In this document: positions 9,014-17,720 of the stretch, one piece after another | How the letters are laid out: each line of letters starts with the position of its first letter | How positions within the stretch are numbered: position 1 is the first letter of the stretch | Assembly (NCBI GenBank): GCA_903897715.1 | Contig: CAIUCS010000028.1 | Span: 1-58,720 of the forward strand | DNA from: an uncultured Synechococcales cyanobacterium | Lineage (GTDB): Bacteria > Cyanobacteriota > Cyanobacteriia > CAIUCS01 | Direction: 5' to 3' | Length of the DNA: 58,720 nt | The notes under the pieces: model-generated | Databases searched by the model: none | The model's input: the letters and a program-made list of their open reading frames with translations, nothing else | Told to the model about the DNA's origin: nothing | Program-made: the position numbers and the translations under genes

Positions 9014-10042
9014 TTAAGTCGCTTGTAATAAGTTCATTAATCGTTTGAAACTAAAACTTCGGGGATCCATTCGACTAGCAGATTGATCCACGGCTTTATG
9101 GGTGGTAATACGGTCAAGGGGTATCTGGGTCTGGACAATTAACCAAGCTAAGGAAAGATATTGGGATTGGGTATATCCACTATGGTTGGTGTTATTGTTA
9201 TTTCTCCCTGATAGGGGGGTTTCTAAGGAAATGTGATAGGCAAAGTTATTCACTGAGGGTGAAATTTTAGGATTAGTTTGTACTGTTTCTAGCCCATTTT
9301 TAGAGCGAAATGCAGAATTTCCAGCCCCAAAGGCTCGTTTTTCAGGGGGAACAGTGTAGAAAATAGTACCACTTAAGGAGACGATAGCGTGATAACTTGC
9401 TTGCATATCGTCATTTGGGTGGGGAGTCTGGAAAAAATTGATGGCTGATTGGGCTGAACCAACCGTTTCATGAAGAACGACGATAGGTTGATTGTTGACA
9501 GGCTTACCTTGAATATCAGTTGCTAGGCGATCGCCGAAATTAGTTGGGTGTGCAGGTGCCATCACTTCTTTGGGATGGTGATTCAATAACTTTTCAGTCC
9601 ACTGAGGAGTTTGTGGGGAAGTGGGAACGGGAGTTAATGGCGGGGGAGACGACTGGTCTTGGGGATTTGGATCTAATGGGGTTTGTGACTTGGAGTTTGG
9701 TTTACCTGGCAGTTCTTCATCCCGAATTATATTAGTTAAGAATAATCCAGACTTACGGTCATCCACTGACTGGGCAACTTTAGTGGAATCATTCTCCAAA
9801 CTAATAATTTCATGGAATTTGGAGGGTCCATAAGGTGAACTCGTGTCTGGGTTTAAGTAATGAATAGTCACCACTAATAGTAGTGTTGATAAACCAGCCC
9901 CTAGGGGAATAGTAATCAAGGAAAATCCAGGGATGAAATGTAAACGCCGCTTTGCCATTGACTGAAAGAAAATTGAGCCAAATAAGTTGGCGATTTTTCG
10001 GAAAAGAGTTACCCTCAAAATGCTAGACAGTTTAGGCTTCAT
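9014..10042 (-). CDS. N-acetylmuramoyl-L-alanine amidase (Amidase_2/PGRP fold), membrane-anchored
   Basis: Enzymes of this family cut the bond between N-acetylmuramic acid and the stem peptide of peptidoglycan. The 342-residue protein has a membrane anchor at about 39-60, a Pro/Ser-rich linker to ~165, and an Amidase_2 domain from ~185 to the end. Zinc-ligand candidates are H191 (V-V-L-H-E-T), H315 (T-T-H-K-A-V-D) and D326 (M-D-P-R-S-F); the central core has Y-H-A-I-V and Y-H-I-S-L-E. The usual D-P-G tail motif reads D-P-R here. It is the first gene of the operon with the coiled-coil protein and gpsA. Confidence 0.85.
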   Translation of the reverse strand: MKPKLSSILRVTLFRKIANLFGSIFFQSMAKRRLHFIPGFSLITIPLGAGLSTLLLVVTIHYLNPDTSSPYGPSKFHEIISLENDSTKVAQSVDDRKSGLFLTNIIRDEELPGKPNSKSQTPLDPNPQDQSSPPPLTPVPTSPQTPQWTEKLLNHHPKEVMAPAHPTNFGDRLATDIQGKPVNNQPIVVLHETVGSAQSAINFFQTPHPNDDMQASYHAIVSLSGTIFYTVPPEKRAFGAGNSAFRSKNGLETVQTNPKISPSVNNFAYHISLETPLSGRNNNNTNHSGYTQSQYLSLAWLIVQTQIPLDRITTHKAVDQSASRMDPRSFSFKRLMNLLQAT

Positions 10043-10350
10043 ACCCTAGGTTCACTTCGTAAATTAAATAGATTAGTGTCAGTCAATGCAAACGGGTTCG
10101 ATTTTCCAATTTTGCTTGAAAGATACTTGACTAACCTTTTCCCATCAAAGGGGAGGAGAAGTTAGGAATGGAAAGTAAGGTTACAACAGTGAGATGATTA
10201 CAATTCTACTTTATAGATTCATGAGATATGTCCCCATTCCTTGATTTTTATGACTTGTTTTGGTGAATCGGATTGTTCATAAAGTATTAGGATGATGGTG
10301 TGACTATAGGTATACTAAAAGTAAGCAACAATAGGTATTAATACTTTTTT
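10043..10350. other. Divergent intergenic region
   Basis: This holds the promoters of the amidase operon (leftward) and the CCB-like gene (rightward). A TATACT lies at about 10311-10316, 35 bases before the rightward ATG, without a well-placed -35. No repeat or small gene is seen. Confidence 0.35.
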
Positions 10351-10926
10351 ATGGGCATCCCCGTCATCCCCTCGACTTTTTTTCTCACACTTTTACTTGC
10401 CATTGGTTTACTTTTTTTTATCCGTGCTGCAGTTAAAGACCGCACTGAAGTGGCTAAATTTATCTCTCATCAGTCTAATGAAGAATTATTCTCTTTAATT
10501 AAAAATTATTTTGAGCAACGATCTTACCAGGTTGTTACCACAAATTCTACTCAATCAAAAATAACTTTTAATGGAAGAGTCAGAGCTAGTTGGTTTATGG
10601 CAATTTTTCTTACTTTTTTAGCAGCCGTTGGGATTTCGTGCCTTTCCCTAATATTATCCATATCCATTCCCCACCTAGCCTATTTATGGGTAGGACTAAT
10701 AGCCTTGTCTCCAGTTGCTGGTTTGTTTTATTGGAAACAAGCAGAACGTGATGAACAGGTGCAGCTACAAATAGATGCTGTAAACATCCCCAATGGAGAG
10801 ATACACCAATTGGTAACAGTCACTGCCCACCGAGATGAACTGACAATTTTGAAACGTTCTGGTAATTTACTCATGTTGGGAAGAGTTGTTTCCCCAACAG
10901 AAGATGGGGAAACATCCATACATTGA
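10351..10926 (+). CDS. Cofactor assembly of complex C subunit B-like (CCB) protein
   Basis: This 191-residue membrane protein has an N-terminal helix (about 6-26), a soluble segment, then a pair of helices (about 78-125) and a cytoplasmic or stromal C-terminal domain. The opening pattern S-T-F-F-L-T-L-L-L-A-I-G-L-L-F-F-I-R-A followed by K-D-R-T resembles the cyanobacterial proteins annotated as CCB. The plastid relatives help attach heme c(i) to cytochrome b6 of the b6f complex. The assignment rests on recalled family resemblance. It converges with the RRM gene downstream. Confidence 0.65.
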   Translation: MGIPVIPSTFFLTLLLAIGLLFFIRAAVKDRTEVAKFISHQSNEELFSLIKNYFEQRSYQVVTTNSTQSKITFNGRVRASWFMAIFLTFLAAVGISCLSLILSISIPHLAYLWVGLIALSPVAGLFYWKQAERDEQVQLQIDAVNIPNGEIHQLVTVTAHRDELTILKRSGNLLMLGRVVSPTEDGETSIH

Positions 10927-10953
10927 TAGTCTTGGTAATCCAGATTTCCTTAC

Positions 10954-11241
10954 CTAGGCAGAACGGTTTAGATTTCCCTTTCCTCCCTCATTGCCGCCAT
11001 CTTTGGGCTTGGCTTTGTTCACTTTTAGTTCCCGTCCCAGCCATTGGGCACCATTGAGGTCGGCGATCGCAGCATCTTCCGCATCTTCAGTTTCCATTTC
11101 CACAAAGGCGAACCCTCGTTTTTTGCCACTTTCCCGATCAATGGGAAGGGCAACCCTACTGACCGTACCATATTCAGCGAAAACTTCTCGGAGATCGTCC
11201 TCGGTAGCTTGAAAGGAAAGATTCCCTATATAAATAGTCAC
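10954..11241 (-). CDS. RRM-type RNA-binding protein (cyanobacterial Rbp)
   Basis: This 95-residue protein is a single RNA-recognition motif followed by a short Gly/Lys/Asn tail. RNP2 (I-Y-I-G-N-L) and RNP1 (K-K-R-G-F-A-F-V-E-M) are both intact. Cyanobacterial Rbp proteins of this size bind mRNA and are often cold-induced. The start is set at the GTG at 11241 because GGAG lies six bases upstream and the protein then begins V-T-I-Y-I-G-N-L, like its relatives. The in-frame TTG at 11259 would add six residues that include the ribosome-binding site. Confidence 0.92.
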   Translation of the reverse strand: MTIYIGNLSFQATEDDLREVFAEYGTVSRVALPIDRESGKKRGFAFVEMETEDAEDAAIADLNGAQWLGRELKVNKAKPKDGGNEGGKGNLNRSA

Positions 11242-11891
11242 AGTACACTCCAGATCCAATCAATTAAAGACAGCACTTAATAAAAATTCAAATTGCGGTG
11301 AAAAATTAATTAAGTGATTGACTTGTTTACAAAAATTAAACTTACAACCATCATACTTGATTCCTACAAGGATTTAACCCGAAATGGGATCTAAAATTAT
11401 GAATGAACCATGATCTGATGGACATAGATAGAATAAATATAATCATCAAGATAGATAAAACTTATAGAAAATATCGTGACCAATAATAGTGGGTTTCAAG
11501 TCCTGCCCTTTAGGGCACAAGATTGGTAAACTTAAGTCAGGGGATGGGTAGTTGGGTTTTAATAGGCGTGCGAACTACTGCAAGTCCTCAGCCTAGGGCA
11601 TTTGGCGATGTCCATCAAATGTATCCTAATTTTGCAGCCCTCACCCTAAATTTCTTACCCAGATCGGGAGAGGGACTTTGAATCCGGTTCCCCCTTTTCC
11701 CTTTTTGGGAGAAGGAATTTAGGGATAAGGGGAAACGTGCAAAATTAGGATACTCTCAAGTCCGTCTACCCGTCGGCAGTCCTTGGTGCCCTCACACTGG
11801 CAATTTTAACGCTTGTAGATTGGGGAAAATGTCAAGGTGGAGCAGGAAGTGAAGACGGTATCATAATCCATAATTTTAGAAACACAAACTA
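11242..11891. other. Intergenic region holding a palindromic element
   Basis: This 650-bp stretch contains the intact 133-bp element at 11621-11753. A short GC-rich hairpin (tgccctttagggca, about 11501-11514) lies upstream of it and resembles insertion-sequence end hairpins. The bases just upstream of 11241 are the leader of the RRM gene. No further gene is seen. Confidence 0.5.
11621..11753 (+). repeat. 133-bp palindromic element with perfect 16-bp terminal inverted repeats (MITE-like)
   Basis: The left end gtatcctaattttgca (11621-11636) is the exact reverse complement of the right end (11738-11753). The interior has ccctcaccctaaat and then gggagagggactttgaatcc, both found again in the copy at 47008-47120. 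It has no coding capacity. Confidence 0.85.
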
Positions 11892-13304
11892 ATGATTGCA
11901 ATCATTCCAGTCTTGCGATCCATTGTCGGGGTAGATGGGGTGGAAACTTGGGACGAATTGAATCAACGTTGGCAGGCAATTCTCGGTCGTTCGTTGGTTT
12001 CATTACCCACTCCACCCGTAATGGTCTACCCCCGCACCCAGTCACAATTGGCAGCAATAATGACCTGTGCCCATCGCCATGGTTGGCGGGTTTTACCCTG
12101 TGGGCTTGGTTCAAAATTACATTGGGGGGGGGTGGTTAGTGGAGTTGAAATTGTGGTTAGTACCGCTCGCCTGACTCAATTAGTTGAACATGCCGTTGGT
12201 GATCTAACCTTTACTGCTGAAGCTGGAATGCCTTTTGCTATTGCCCAATCCCAGCTCAACCAATCCAGGCAACATCTTGCCATCGATCCTAATTTTGCCC
12301 ATACAGCCACATTAGGAGGCATACTGGCCACTGCCGATACGGGTTCCCTACGACACCGATTTGGAGGGGTGCGGGATCGGGTGTTGGGTTTGTCCATAGT
12401 GCGGTGTGATGGCGAAATGGTCAAATGTGGTGGAAGAGTGGTTAAAAATGTTGCTGGTTATGACTTGATGAAGTTATTTACAGGTTCCTTTGGCACTTTG
12501 GGGGTGATCTCCCAGGTGACTTTACGGGTTTATCCCCAAGCTGAAGCATTTAGGGCATGGATCGGGGTTGGAGAGGCAACTGCGATCGCCAAAACTGCTA
12601 CAGCTTTACTGGCTTCTACCCTAACTCCCACAACAATTGATCTGTTATCACCACAGTGTGTCAATGACTTGAAATTGGGACATGGCATGGGGTTGGTGGT
12701 CACCTTCGAAAGTTTAACCGATAGTGTGCAATGGCAGGGCGATCGCCTGACAACCATGGGGGAATCCGTAGGTCTATGCACTCAAATCATTGGAGATAGA
12801 ACCCTTTATGATTCCCTATGGCATGGATTAAAAAGACAGATGGATGGCGATGGGGTTGAAGCCCTATCCAATGTCATCGATCCTTCTTCATCATCCAAAT
12901 GGATTCGGGAGCCCATAAATTCTGATCATGTCTCCATCCTGTGCAAACTGGGAATTCGCTCAACGGAGGCGGTAACCCTATTCACCCAACTAGATACCAT
13001 TCTGGCTATTCCTTGGTTTGGTCAAATCCATATGGGCAGCGGACTGGGAAGGTTACGGTTTAACTACCCCGGTTCACTAACACCGGCAACAATAGACCAA
13101 CTGGTGAATAAACTGCTGGCAGTTAGAACCTATTGCCATCAATTCAAGGGGTTCCTGACCATTTTAGATGCCCCGATTCGTCTGAAACAAAAAATGGATG
13201 TGTGGGGATATATGGGTAATGCCCTCACCATTCAGCAATCCCTCAAACAACAATTTGACCCTCTGCAACTTCTAAGCCCCCAACGGTTTCTCGGAGACCT
13301 CTAA
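11892..13304 (+). CDS. glcE: Glycolate oxidase/dehydrogenase FAD-binding subunit GlcE
   Basis: GlcE is the second flavoprotein of the GlcDEF glycolate dehydrogenase, which oxidises photorespiratory glycolate to glyoxylate. The 470-residue protein has a PCMH-type FAD-binding domain (about 40-215) with L-P-C-G-L-G-S-K-L and G-G-R-V-V-K-N-V-A-G-Y-D-L-M-K-L-F-T-G-S-F-G-T-L. The C-terminal half is the shorter GlcE type rather than GlcD. There is no strong Shine-Dalgarno. glcF begins 16 bases downstream, so the two are almost certainly co-transcribed. No glcD is present in the window. Confidence 0.87.
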   Translation: MIAIIPVLRSIVGVDGVETWDELNQRWQAILGRSLVSLPTPPVMVYPRTQSQLAAIMTCAHRHGWRVLPCGLGSKLHWGGVVSGVEIVVSTARLTQLVEHAVGDLTFTAEAGMPFAIAQSQLNQSRQHLAIDPNFAHTATLGGILATADTGSLRHRFGGVRDRVLGLSIVRCDGEMVKCGGRVVKNVAGYDLMKLFTGSFGTLGVISQVTLRVYPQAEAFRAWIGVGEATAIAKTATALLASTLTPTTIDLLSPQCVNDLKLGHGMGLVVTFESLTDSVQWQGDRLTTMGESVGLCTQIIGDRTLYDSLWHGLKRQMDGDGVEALSNVIDPSSSSKWIREPINSDHVSILCKLGIRSTEAVTLFTQLDTILAIPWFGQIHMGSGLGRLRFNYPGSLTPATIDQLVNKLLAVRTYCHQFKGFLTILDAPIRLKQKMDVWGYMGNALTIQQSLKQQFDPLQLLSPQRFLGDL

Positions 13305-13320
13305 CATTTATCTTACTGCC

Positions 13321-14673
13321 ATGATGATGCCTCCTCCCTCCCCTCTAGTCCCGTTCGATGTGAACCATCCCCCTGATCCCCACTTGCTGGATGCCTGTGT
13401 TCATTGTGGTTTTTGTTTGTCTACCTGCCCTAGTTATCGGGTCATTGGCAAGGAAACTGACTCTCCCAGGGGGCGTATTTATTTGATGGATGCCATTCAT
13501 GGAGGGGAAGCAGGCTTGTCTCCTGAAGTCGTTGAACACTTTGATTCATGCCTTGGTTGTCTGGCATGTGTCACCACCTGTCCTTCCGGCGTACAGTACG
13601 ATCGCCTAATCGGTGCAACCCGCCCCCAAATTGAACGAAATCATCAACGTTCTGTTCCTCAACAATTACTCCGACAGTTGATTTTTTCTATCTTCCCCTA
13701 CCCTCAGCGTTTACGTTGGTTGCTGCGTCCCCTGGGGTTCTATCAAAAATCCGGATTACAATCCCTCATTCGATCCCTCCAGATTTTGCCCCGACTCGCC
13801 CCCCAACTGGCAGCGATGGAAGCTTTATTGCCCCCCATCCCAGCCCAAGCTTTCCAAGATAGTTGGTCTGCAATCATCCCAGCCATTGGAAAAAAACGTT
13901 ATCGAGTAGGGATGATTTTAGGCTGTGTGCAACGGGTATTCAATCCGGCAGTGAATGCAGCCACTGTTCGGGTTTTAACAGCTAATGGGTGTGAGGTGGT
14001 CATTCCTCCTACCCAGGGATGTTGTGGTGCCCTAGCCCATCACCAAGGGCAGGAAGAACAATGTCAGTCTCTTGCCCGCCAGATGATTGATTGTTTCAGG
14101 GATATTGAACTTGATGCCATTATTATTAATGCTTCTGGCTGTGGTCATACCTTGAAGGAGTATAGTAAGATCCTACAAGATGACCCCCATTATGGGCAGC
14201 AGGCAACGGAATTAGGGGCAATGGTAAAGGATGTGCAAGAATTTTTAGCTCAAGTAGAGCTGACTGCCCCCCTCACCCCTATCCACTCTCAACCTGTGGC
14301 TGTTGTTTACCAGGATGCGTGTCACATGATCCATGGGCAAAAAATTACAGTACAACCCCGGCAATTATTACGATATATTCCGGGGGTAGAGTTGCGGGAA
14401 CCCATAGATGGGGCGCTATGCTGTGGAAGTGCTGGTATTTATAATATTTTACAGCCAGAAATTGCTAGCGAATTAGGGCAACAGAAAGTCACAAATCTTT
14501 TACGAACCAATGCCCAGGTTATCGCCTCAGCCAATATCGGTTGTTACACCCAAATTACCCTCCATCTCCAGTTGCAAGGAAAGCAAATACCTGTACTCCA
14601 CCCGATGCAGTTGCTAGACTGCTCCATTCGGGGGATTCAGTTAAATGACTACCTTGATAGTGAGTGCCATTGA
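13321..14673 (+). CDS. glcF: Glycolate oxidase iron-sulfur subunit GlcF
   Basis: GlcF passes electrons from the flavin subunits to the quinone pool. Two 4Fe-4S motifs are intact: C26-x2-C29-x2-C32-x3-C36 and C77-x2-C80-x2-C83-x3-C87. Two CCG domains follow, with C-C-G-A-L-A-H-H and C-C-G-S-A-G-I-Y-N, and an A-C-H motif precedes the second. At 450 residues it is full length. It pairs with glcE upstream. Confidence 0.9.
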   Translation: MMMPPPSPLVPFDVNHPPDPHLLDACVHCGFCLSTCPSYRVIGKETDSPRGRIYLMDAIHGGEAGLSPEVVEHFDSCLGCLACVTTCPSGVQYDRLIGATRPQIERNHQRSVPQQLLRQLIFSIFPYPQRLRWLLRPLGFYQKSGLQSLIRSLQILPRLAPQLAAMEALLPPIPAQAFQDSWSAIIPAIGKKRYRVGMILGCVQRVFNPAVNAATVRVLTANGCEVVIPPTQGCCGALAHHQGQEEQCQSLARQMIDCFRDIELDAIIINASGCGHTLKEYSKILQDDPHYGQQATELGAMVKDVQEFLAQVELTAPLTPIHSQPVAVVYQDACHMIHGQKITVQPRQLLRYIPGVELREPIDGALCCGSAGIYNILQPEIASELGQQKVTNLLRTNAQVIASANIGCYTQITLHLQLQGKQIPVLHPMQLLDCSIRGIQLNDYLDSECH

Positions 14674-15122
14674 AGGGTTGCTGTCTGCCCATAACGGACA
14701 GTATTAGGACAGTCGGAACGGGAAGCAGGTTTTTAACGATTGAAGCCCTTGGCTTATCCCGAACTCAAATTAACTATCATTCCTAGAGTATGGAATCTGT
14801 TATCTAAATTAGCTACAGATAAAATGCTGTAATAAACCCAAATAAAAAGCCGCTCTAATACGATGAGGCTTTAGACCTAATTTTTCGGTGATCTAGGGTA
14901 TTAGTGATCACCTTTTAGAATAAAAGTACTGATGAAGAGAGCGCTTTACCTCCACTTCTCCCGCCTCCGACAGAAAAGGTAACCCTAAACCAAATCCGAT
15001 ATTATAGTACCATCTGGAAGTATCAATCACAATTAGAAAAACAAATCCCCTTGACAAGGTCTCTCCTAGAACCGCTCCCCACTCTAAACATCTGTGTTGA
15101 CTAGTTTCGAAGCATCATTTGA
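14674..15122. other. Intergenic region between glcF and the convergent devB-like gene
   Basis: This contains one terminator-like hairpin at 14887-14916 for the rightward glcEF transcript. I see nothing else. Confidence 0.4.
14887..14916 (+). terminator. Weak terminator-like hairpin after glcF
   Basis: A 7-bp stem pairs ggtgatc (14887-14893) with gatcacc (14906-14912), followed by TTTT. It lies 214 bp after the glcF stop. Confidence 0.35.
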
Positions 15123-16211
15123 CTACTGTCGAATCGTTACATATACCTGTAAATTAGTGAATCTAGCCACCCGGTTGCTTTCGTTTAATCGAATTTTAAC
15201 TTCTACAATCCGGGTATCGGTATCAGCTTGAGGGTCTGTATTAAAAACCTCATTCCGTTTGATGGTTAGTCCGATTTGTTCTACTTGACCTGTCACTTCT
15301 CCCTCAAAGACAGGACTGGTAATAATAGCCTGTTGACCCACCTTGACTAAACGAATGTCTGTTTCATAGACTTCAGCGACAACATACATGGTGTCAGTAT
15401 TCCCCAGTTCCAGGATTCCCTTATCTCCTACTTTTTCTCCGGGTAAGGTGTGGATTTGAATTACTTGTCCAGAAATAGGAGCGCGGACATAAGACCGATC
15501 CAAATCCAATTTAGCGCGTTGAAGTGTAGCTTGGGCGATGGCGACCTGAGCTTGAGCCTGTCGTACATCAGTGGGTCGTACTTCTTTGATGCTATTCAAG
15601 GTTTGGCGTGCTTGCTCCAACTGTTGTTCCGTAGTCTTCAATGTCATCCATCGAGCATCTAAATCGGCGACGGAAATAGCACCTTCCTTTTGTAATTGGG
15701 TATGGCGTTGATAGTCTCGACGAACAATTCTCAATTCTGCTTCAATTCGGGCTACATTAGCACGGGCAGCTTCAACCTCACCCAGCTTTGCACCCGACTT
15801 TACCTGTTCAAGTTGGGCGATGGCATTCTCCCAGCTTGCTTGTGCTTCAACTAGTGATGCGGATAAACTCCCTTGATTATCTAATATCGCTAAAACATCT
15901 CCTTGGCTAACCTTTGAACCTTCCTTGACTCGTAACTCTTGAATTACCAACTGTCCACTCATTTGAGTGCTAGAAGGAGTGGCAACTTGAATTAAATCTT
16001 CCCCTTCGGGTTGTAAGCGACCCAAGGCTGTAACATTTCGGGATGAAGCATTAGATTGAATGGAGTTGGAGGGTAGGGTAGTTGCTTTGGCAACATCGGA
16101 ATTTGCTATCTGCTGTCTTAAAACCATCCACAAACTTAATCCCATAACCCCAGCAGTGGTTATCATTACTAACCAAATGAACCGTTGGAATGATGTTTTT
16201 AATTTCAGCAA
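15123..16211 (-). CDS. DevB/HlyD-type membrane fusion protein of an ABC exporter
   Basis: This 362-residue periplasmic adaptor has one N-terminal membrane anchor (about 11-31). Next come a lipoyl/barrel half (L-R-V-K-E-G-S-K-V-S-Q-G-D-V-L-A), a long alpha-hairpin (about 118-215), the second lipoyl half (Y-V-R-A-P-I-S-G-Q-V), and a beta-barrel. The opening G-R-L-Q-P-E-G-E is typical of DevB-type adaptors, which work with a DevC permease, a DevA ATPase and a TolC-like channel. Neither devC nor devA is beside it, so the partner must be encoded elsewhere or is shared. Confidence 0.85.
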   Translation of the reverse strand: MLKLKTSFQRFIWLVMITTAGVMGLSLWMVLRQQIANSDVAKATTLPSNSIQSNASSRNVTALGRLQPEGEDLIQVATPSSTQMSGQLVIQELRVKEGSKVSQGDVLAILDNQGSLSASLVEAQASWENAIAQLEQVKSGAKLGEVEAARANVARIEAELRIVRRDYQRHTQLQKEGAISVADLDARWMTLKTTEQQLEQARQTLNSIKEVRPTDVRQAQAQVAIAQATLQRAKLDLDRSYVRAPISGQVIQIHTLPGEKVGDKGILELGNTDTMYVVAEVYETDIRLVKVGQQAIITSPVFEGEVTGQVEQIGLTIKRNEVFNTDPQADTDTRIVEVKIRLNESNRVARFTNLQVYVTIRQ

Positions 16212-16523
16212 GGCTTCACCGCCTGATTGATCAGTATAGTTTCTTTCATGGTACAGGGAGAATTAACTGCTTTGATGAAATAAATTTAAGAAATATATCC
16301 TTTTTGTTCCGTGTGATTATGATACCATCCTTCAAAACGATGGTAAATTGAAGAACCTAGAATGGATTAGATAAAAATGCACTTTAATTTATTGATAGCT
16401 TGACTGTGCATTATCTCCCTAGGGTTTGGAAGGGCTATAAAGTATAAGGTATCCTCTTGGCTTGTGGACGAGGTAGATGCATCGATAAAAGTACATAACA
16501 GAACCATTTCCCGCTCAACCAAA
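16212..16523. other. Divergent intergenic region
   Basis: This holds the upstream sequences of the devB-like gene and the K+ channel gene. The channel frame is open from a GTG at 16464, inside this stretch. No repeat is seen. Confidence 0.35.
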
Positions 16524-17579
16524 ATGAGAAAGTCATTTCACCATATCACCACGGGAGTTATTTGTTTTTTATTTACCATTTTGATAGCGGTAACCGGCTA
16601 TGTAATGGCGGGTTGGTCGCCCTTAGATGCCCTTTATATGGCAATTATTACTATTTTTGGCGTAGGCTATGGGGAAGTAAGACCAGTCCAGACCCCTCTT
16701 TTACAAATATTCACCATGCTGGTGATCGTTGCAGGTTGTACTTCATTAGCCTACATCTTGGGGGGATTTGTACAAGTAGTCACTGAAGGAGAAATCAACA
16801 AAGCATTGGGAGTTCGACGCATGAATCGCACCATTGAGGTTTTACAACATCATATTATTATTTGTGGATTTGGACGTATCGGTCAGACCCTCGCACGGAA
16901 ACTGGCTGATAGCAATCAACCATTTGTGTTAATTGATAATGCTCCGGAACGGATTGCCCGAGCCCAAAAACTAGATTATTTAGTTGTAAAAGGAGATGCA
17001 ACGGATGAAGCAACTTTACAAGTCGCCGGAATTGATCGGGCTAAGGGGTTGGCTACTACTTTACCCGATGATGCCTTAAATGTATTTATCACCCTGACGG
17101 CTCGAGGGCTTAACCCTAACTTGATGATTTTGGCACGGGGAGAACTGCCATCTAGTGAAAAAAAGTTGATTCAGGCTGGTGCTAACCATGTAGTCTTACC
17201 AGCTGCCATTGGTGCATTGAGAATGGCCCACTTGATTACCCATCCTGCCGCCCTTGACTTTATCACCCAAGATGATGGGCGCAGTACCCTTAACGAACTA
17301 TTGGCTCACATCGATGTACAAGTAGATGAACTGACTATCCCTCCCACCTCAACATTGGTGGATCAAAGCATTGGTGATGTGGAAGTGGGGGGACAGGGTA
17401 CTTTTATTGTGGTGGCTTTAGTGCGGGCAGATGGACAAACCGTCACCCATCCTGATCAAGGGGTTCGGTTAGCAGCGGGGGATACGGTAATTGTGATGGG
17501 ACATCGAAGTGATATTCCAAAGTTTGCAAGAAGCCATACCTTAAAAAGGCAAATGCGTTATCGGGGAGCTAAAATATAA
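16524..17579 (+). CDS. Two-helix potassium channel with RCK (TrkA-N/TrkA-C) domains
   Basis: The product (351 residues) has two membrane helices flanking a pore loop (about 10-80). A cytoplasmic RCK_N domain with the nucleotide-binding G-F-G-R-I-G (115-120) and an acidic partner D-N-A follow, then an RCK_C domain. This is the layout of MthK-like prokaryotic K+ channels. The filter reads T-I-F-G-V-G-Y-G-E (43-51) rather than T-V-G-Y-G-D. I use the ATG at 16524 because the hydrophobic core begins soon after; a GTG 20 codons upstream would add a polar tail. It is monocistronic. Confidence 0.85.
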   Translation: MRKSFHHITTGVICFLFTILIAVTGYVMAGWSPLDALYMAIITIFGVGYGEVRPVQTPLLQIFTMLVIVAGCTSLAYILGGFVQVVTEGEINKALGVRRMNRTIEVLQHHIIICGFGRIGQTLARKLADSNQPFVLIDNAPERIARAQKLDYLVVKGDATDEATLQVAGIDRAKGLATTLPDDALNVFITLTARGLNPNLMILARGELPSSEKKLIQAGANHVVLPAAIGALRMAHLITHPAALDFITQDDGRSTLNELLAHIDVQVDELTIPPTSTLVDQSIGDVEVGGQGTFIVVALVRADGQTVTHPDQGVRLAAGDTVIVMGHRSDIPKFARSHTLKRQMRYRGAKI

Positions 17580-17600
17580 TAAGGTTAGAACCACTCTGGA

Positions 17601-17647
17601 TCCCTGTTCTTCTCTCCATATGAGAAAAACAGGGATATAATTTTTTC
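17601..17647 (+). terminator. Hairpin terminator between the K+ channel and the ferritin-like gene
   Basis: A 14-bp stem with one mismatch (tccctgttcttctc at 17601 with gagaaaaacaggga ending 17635) is followed five bases later by TTTTTT. It lies between convergent genes and could serve the rightward one. Confidence 0.65.
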
Positions 17648-17720
17648 AGAATTAAAGTATCTCCAAAAATTAGGGATAGAAAAGCAAGTTCCCCCACCCC
17701 TTTAAAATGACACATTTTCC

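Noticed and set aside
11546-11683. 45-codon frame reaching into the palindromic element
   Set aside because: It reads through the left inverted repeat of the element, so its open frame is a by-product of that sequence.
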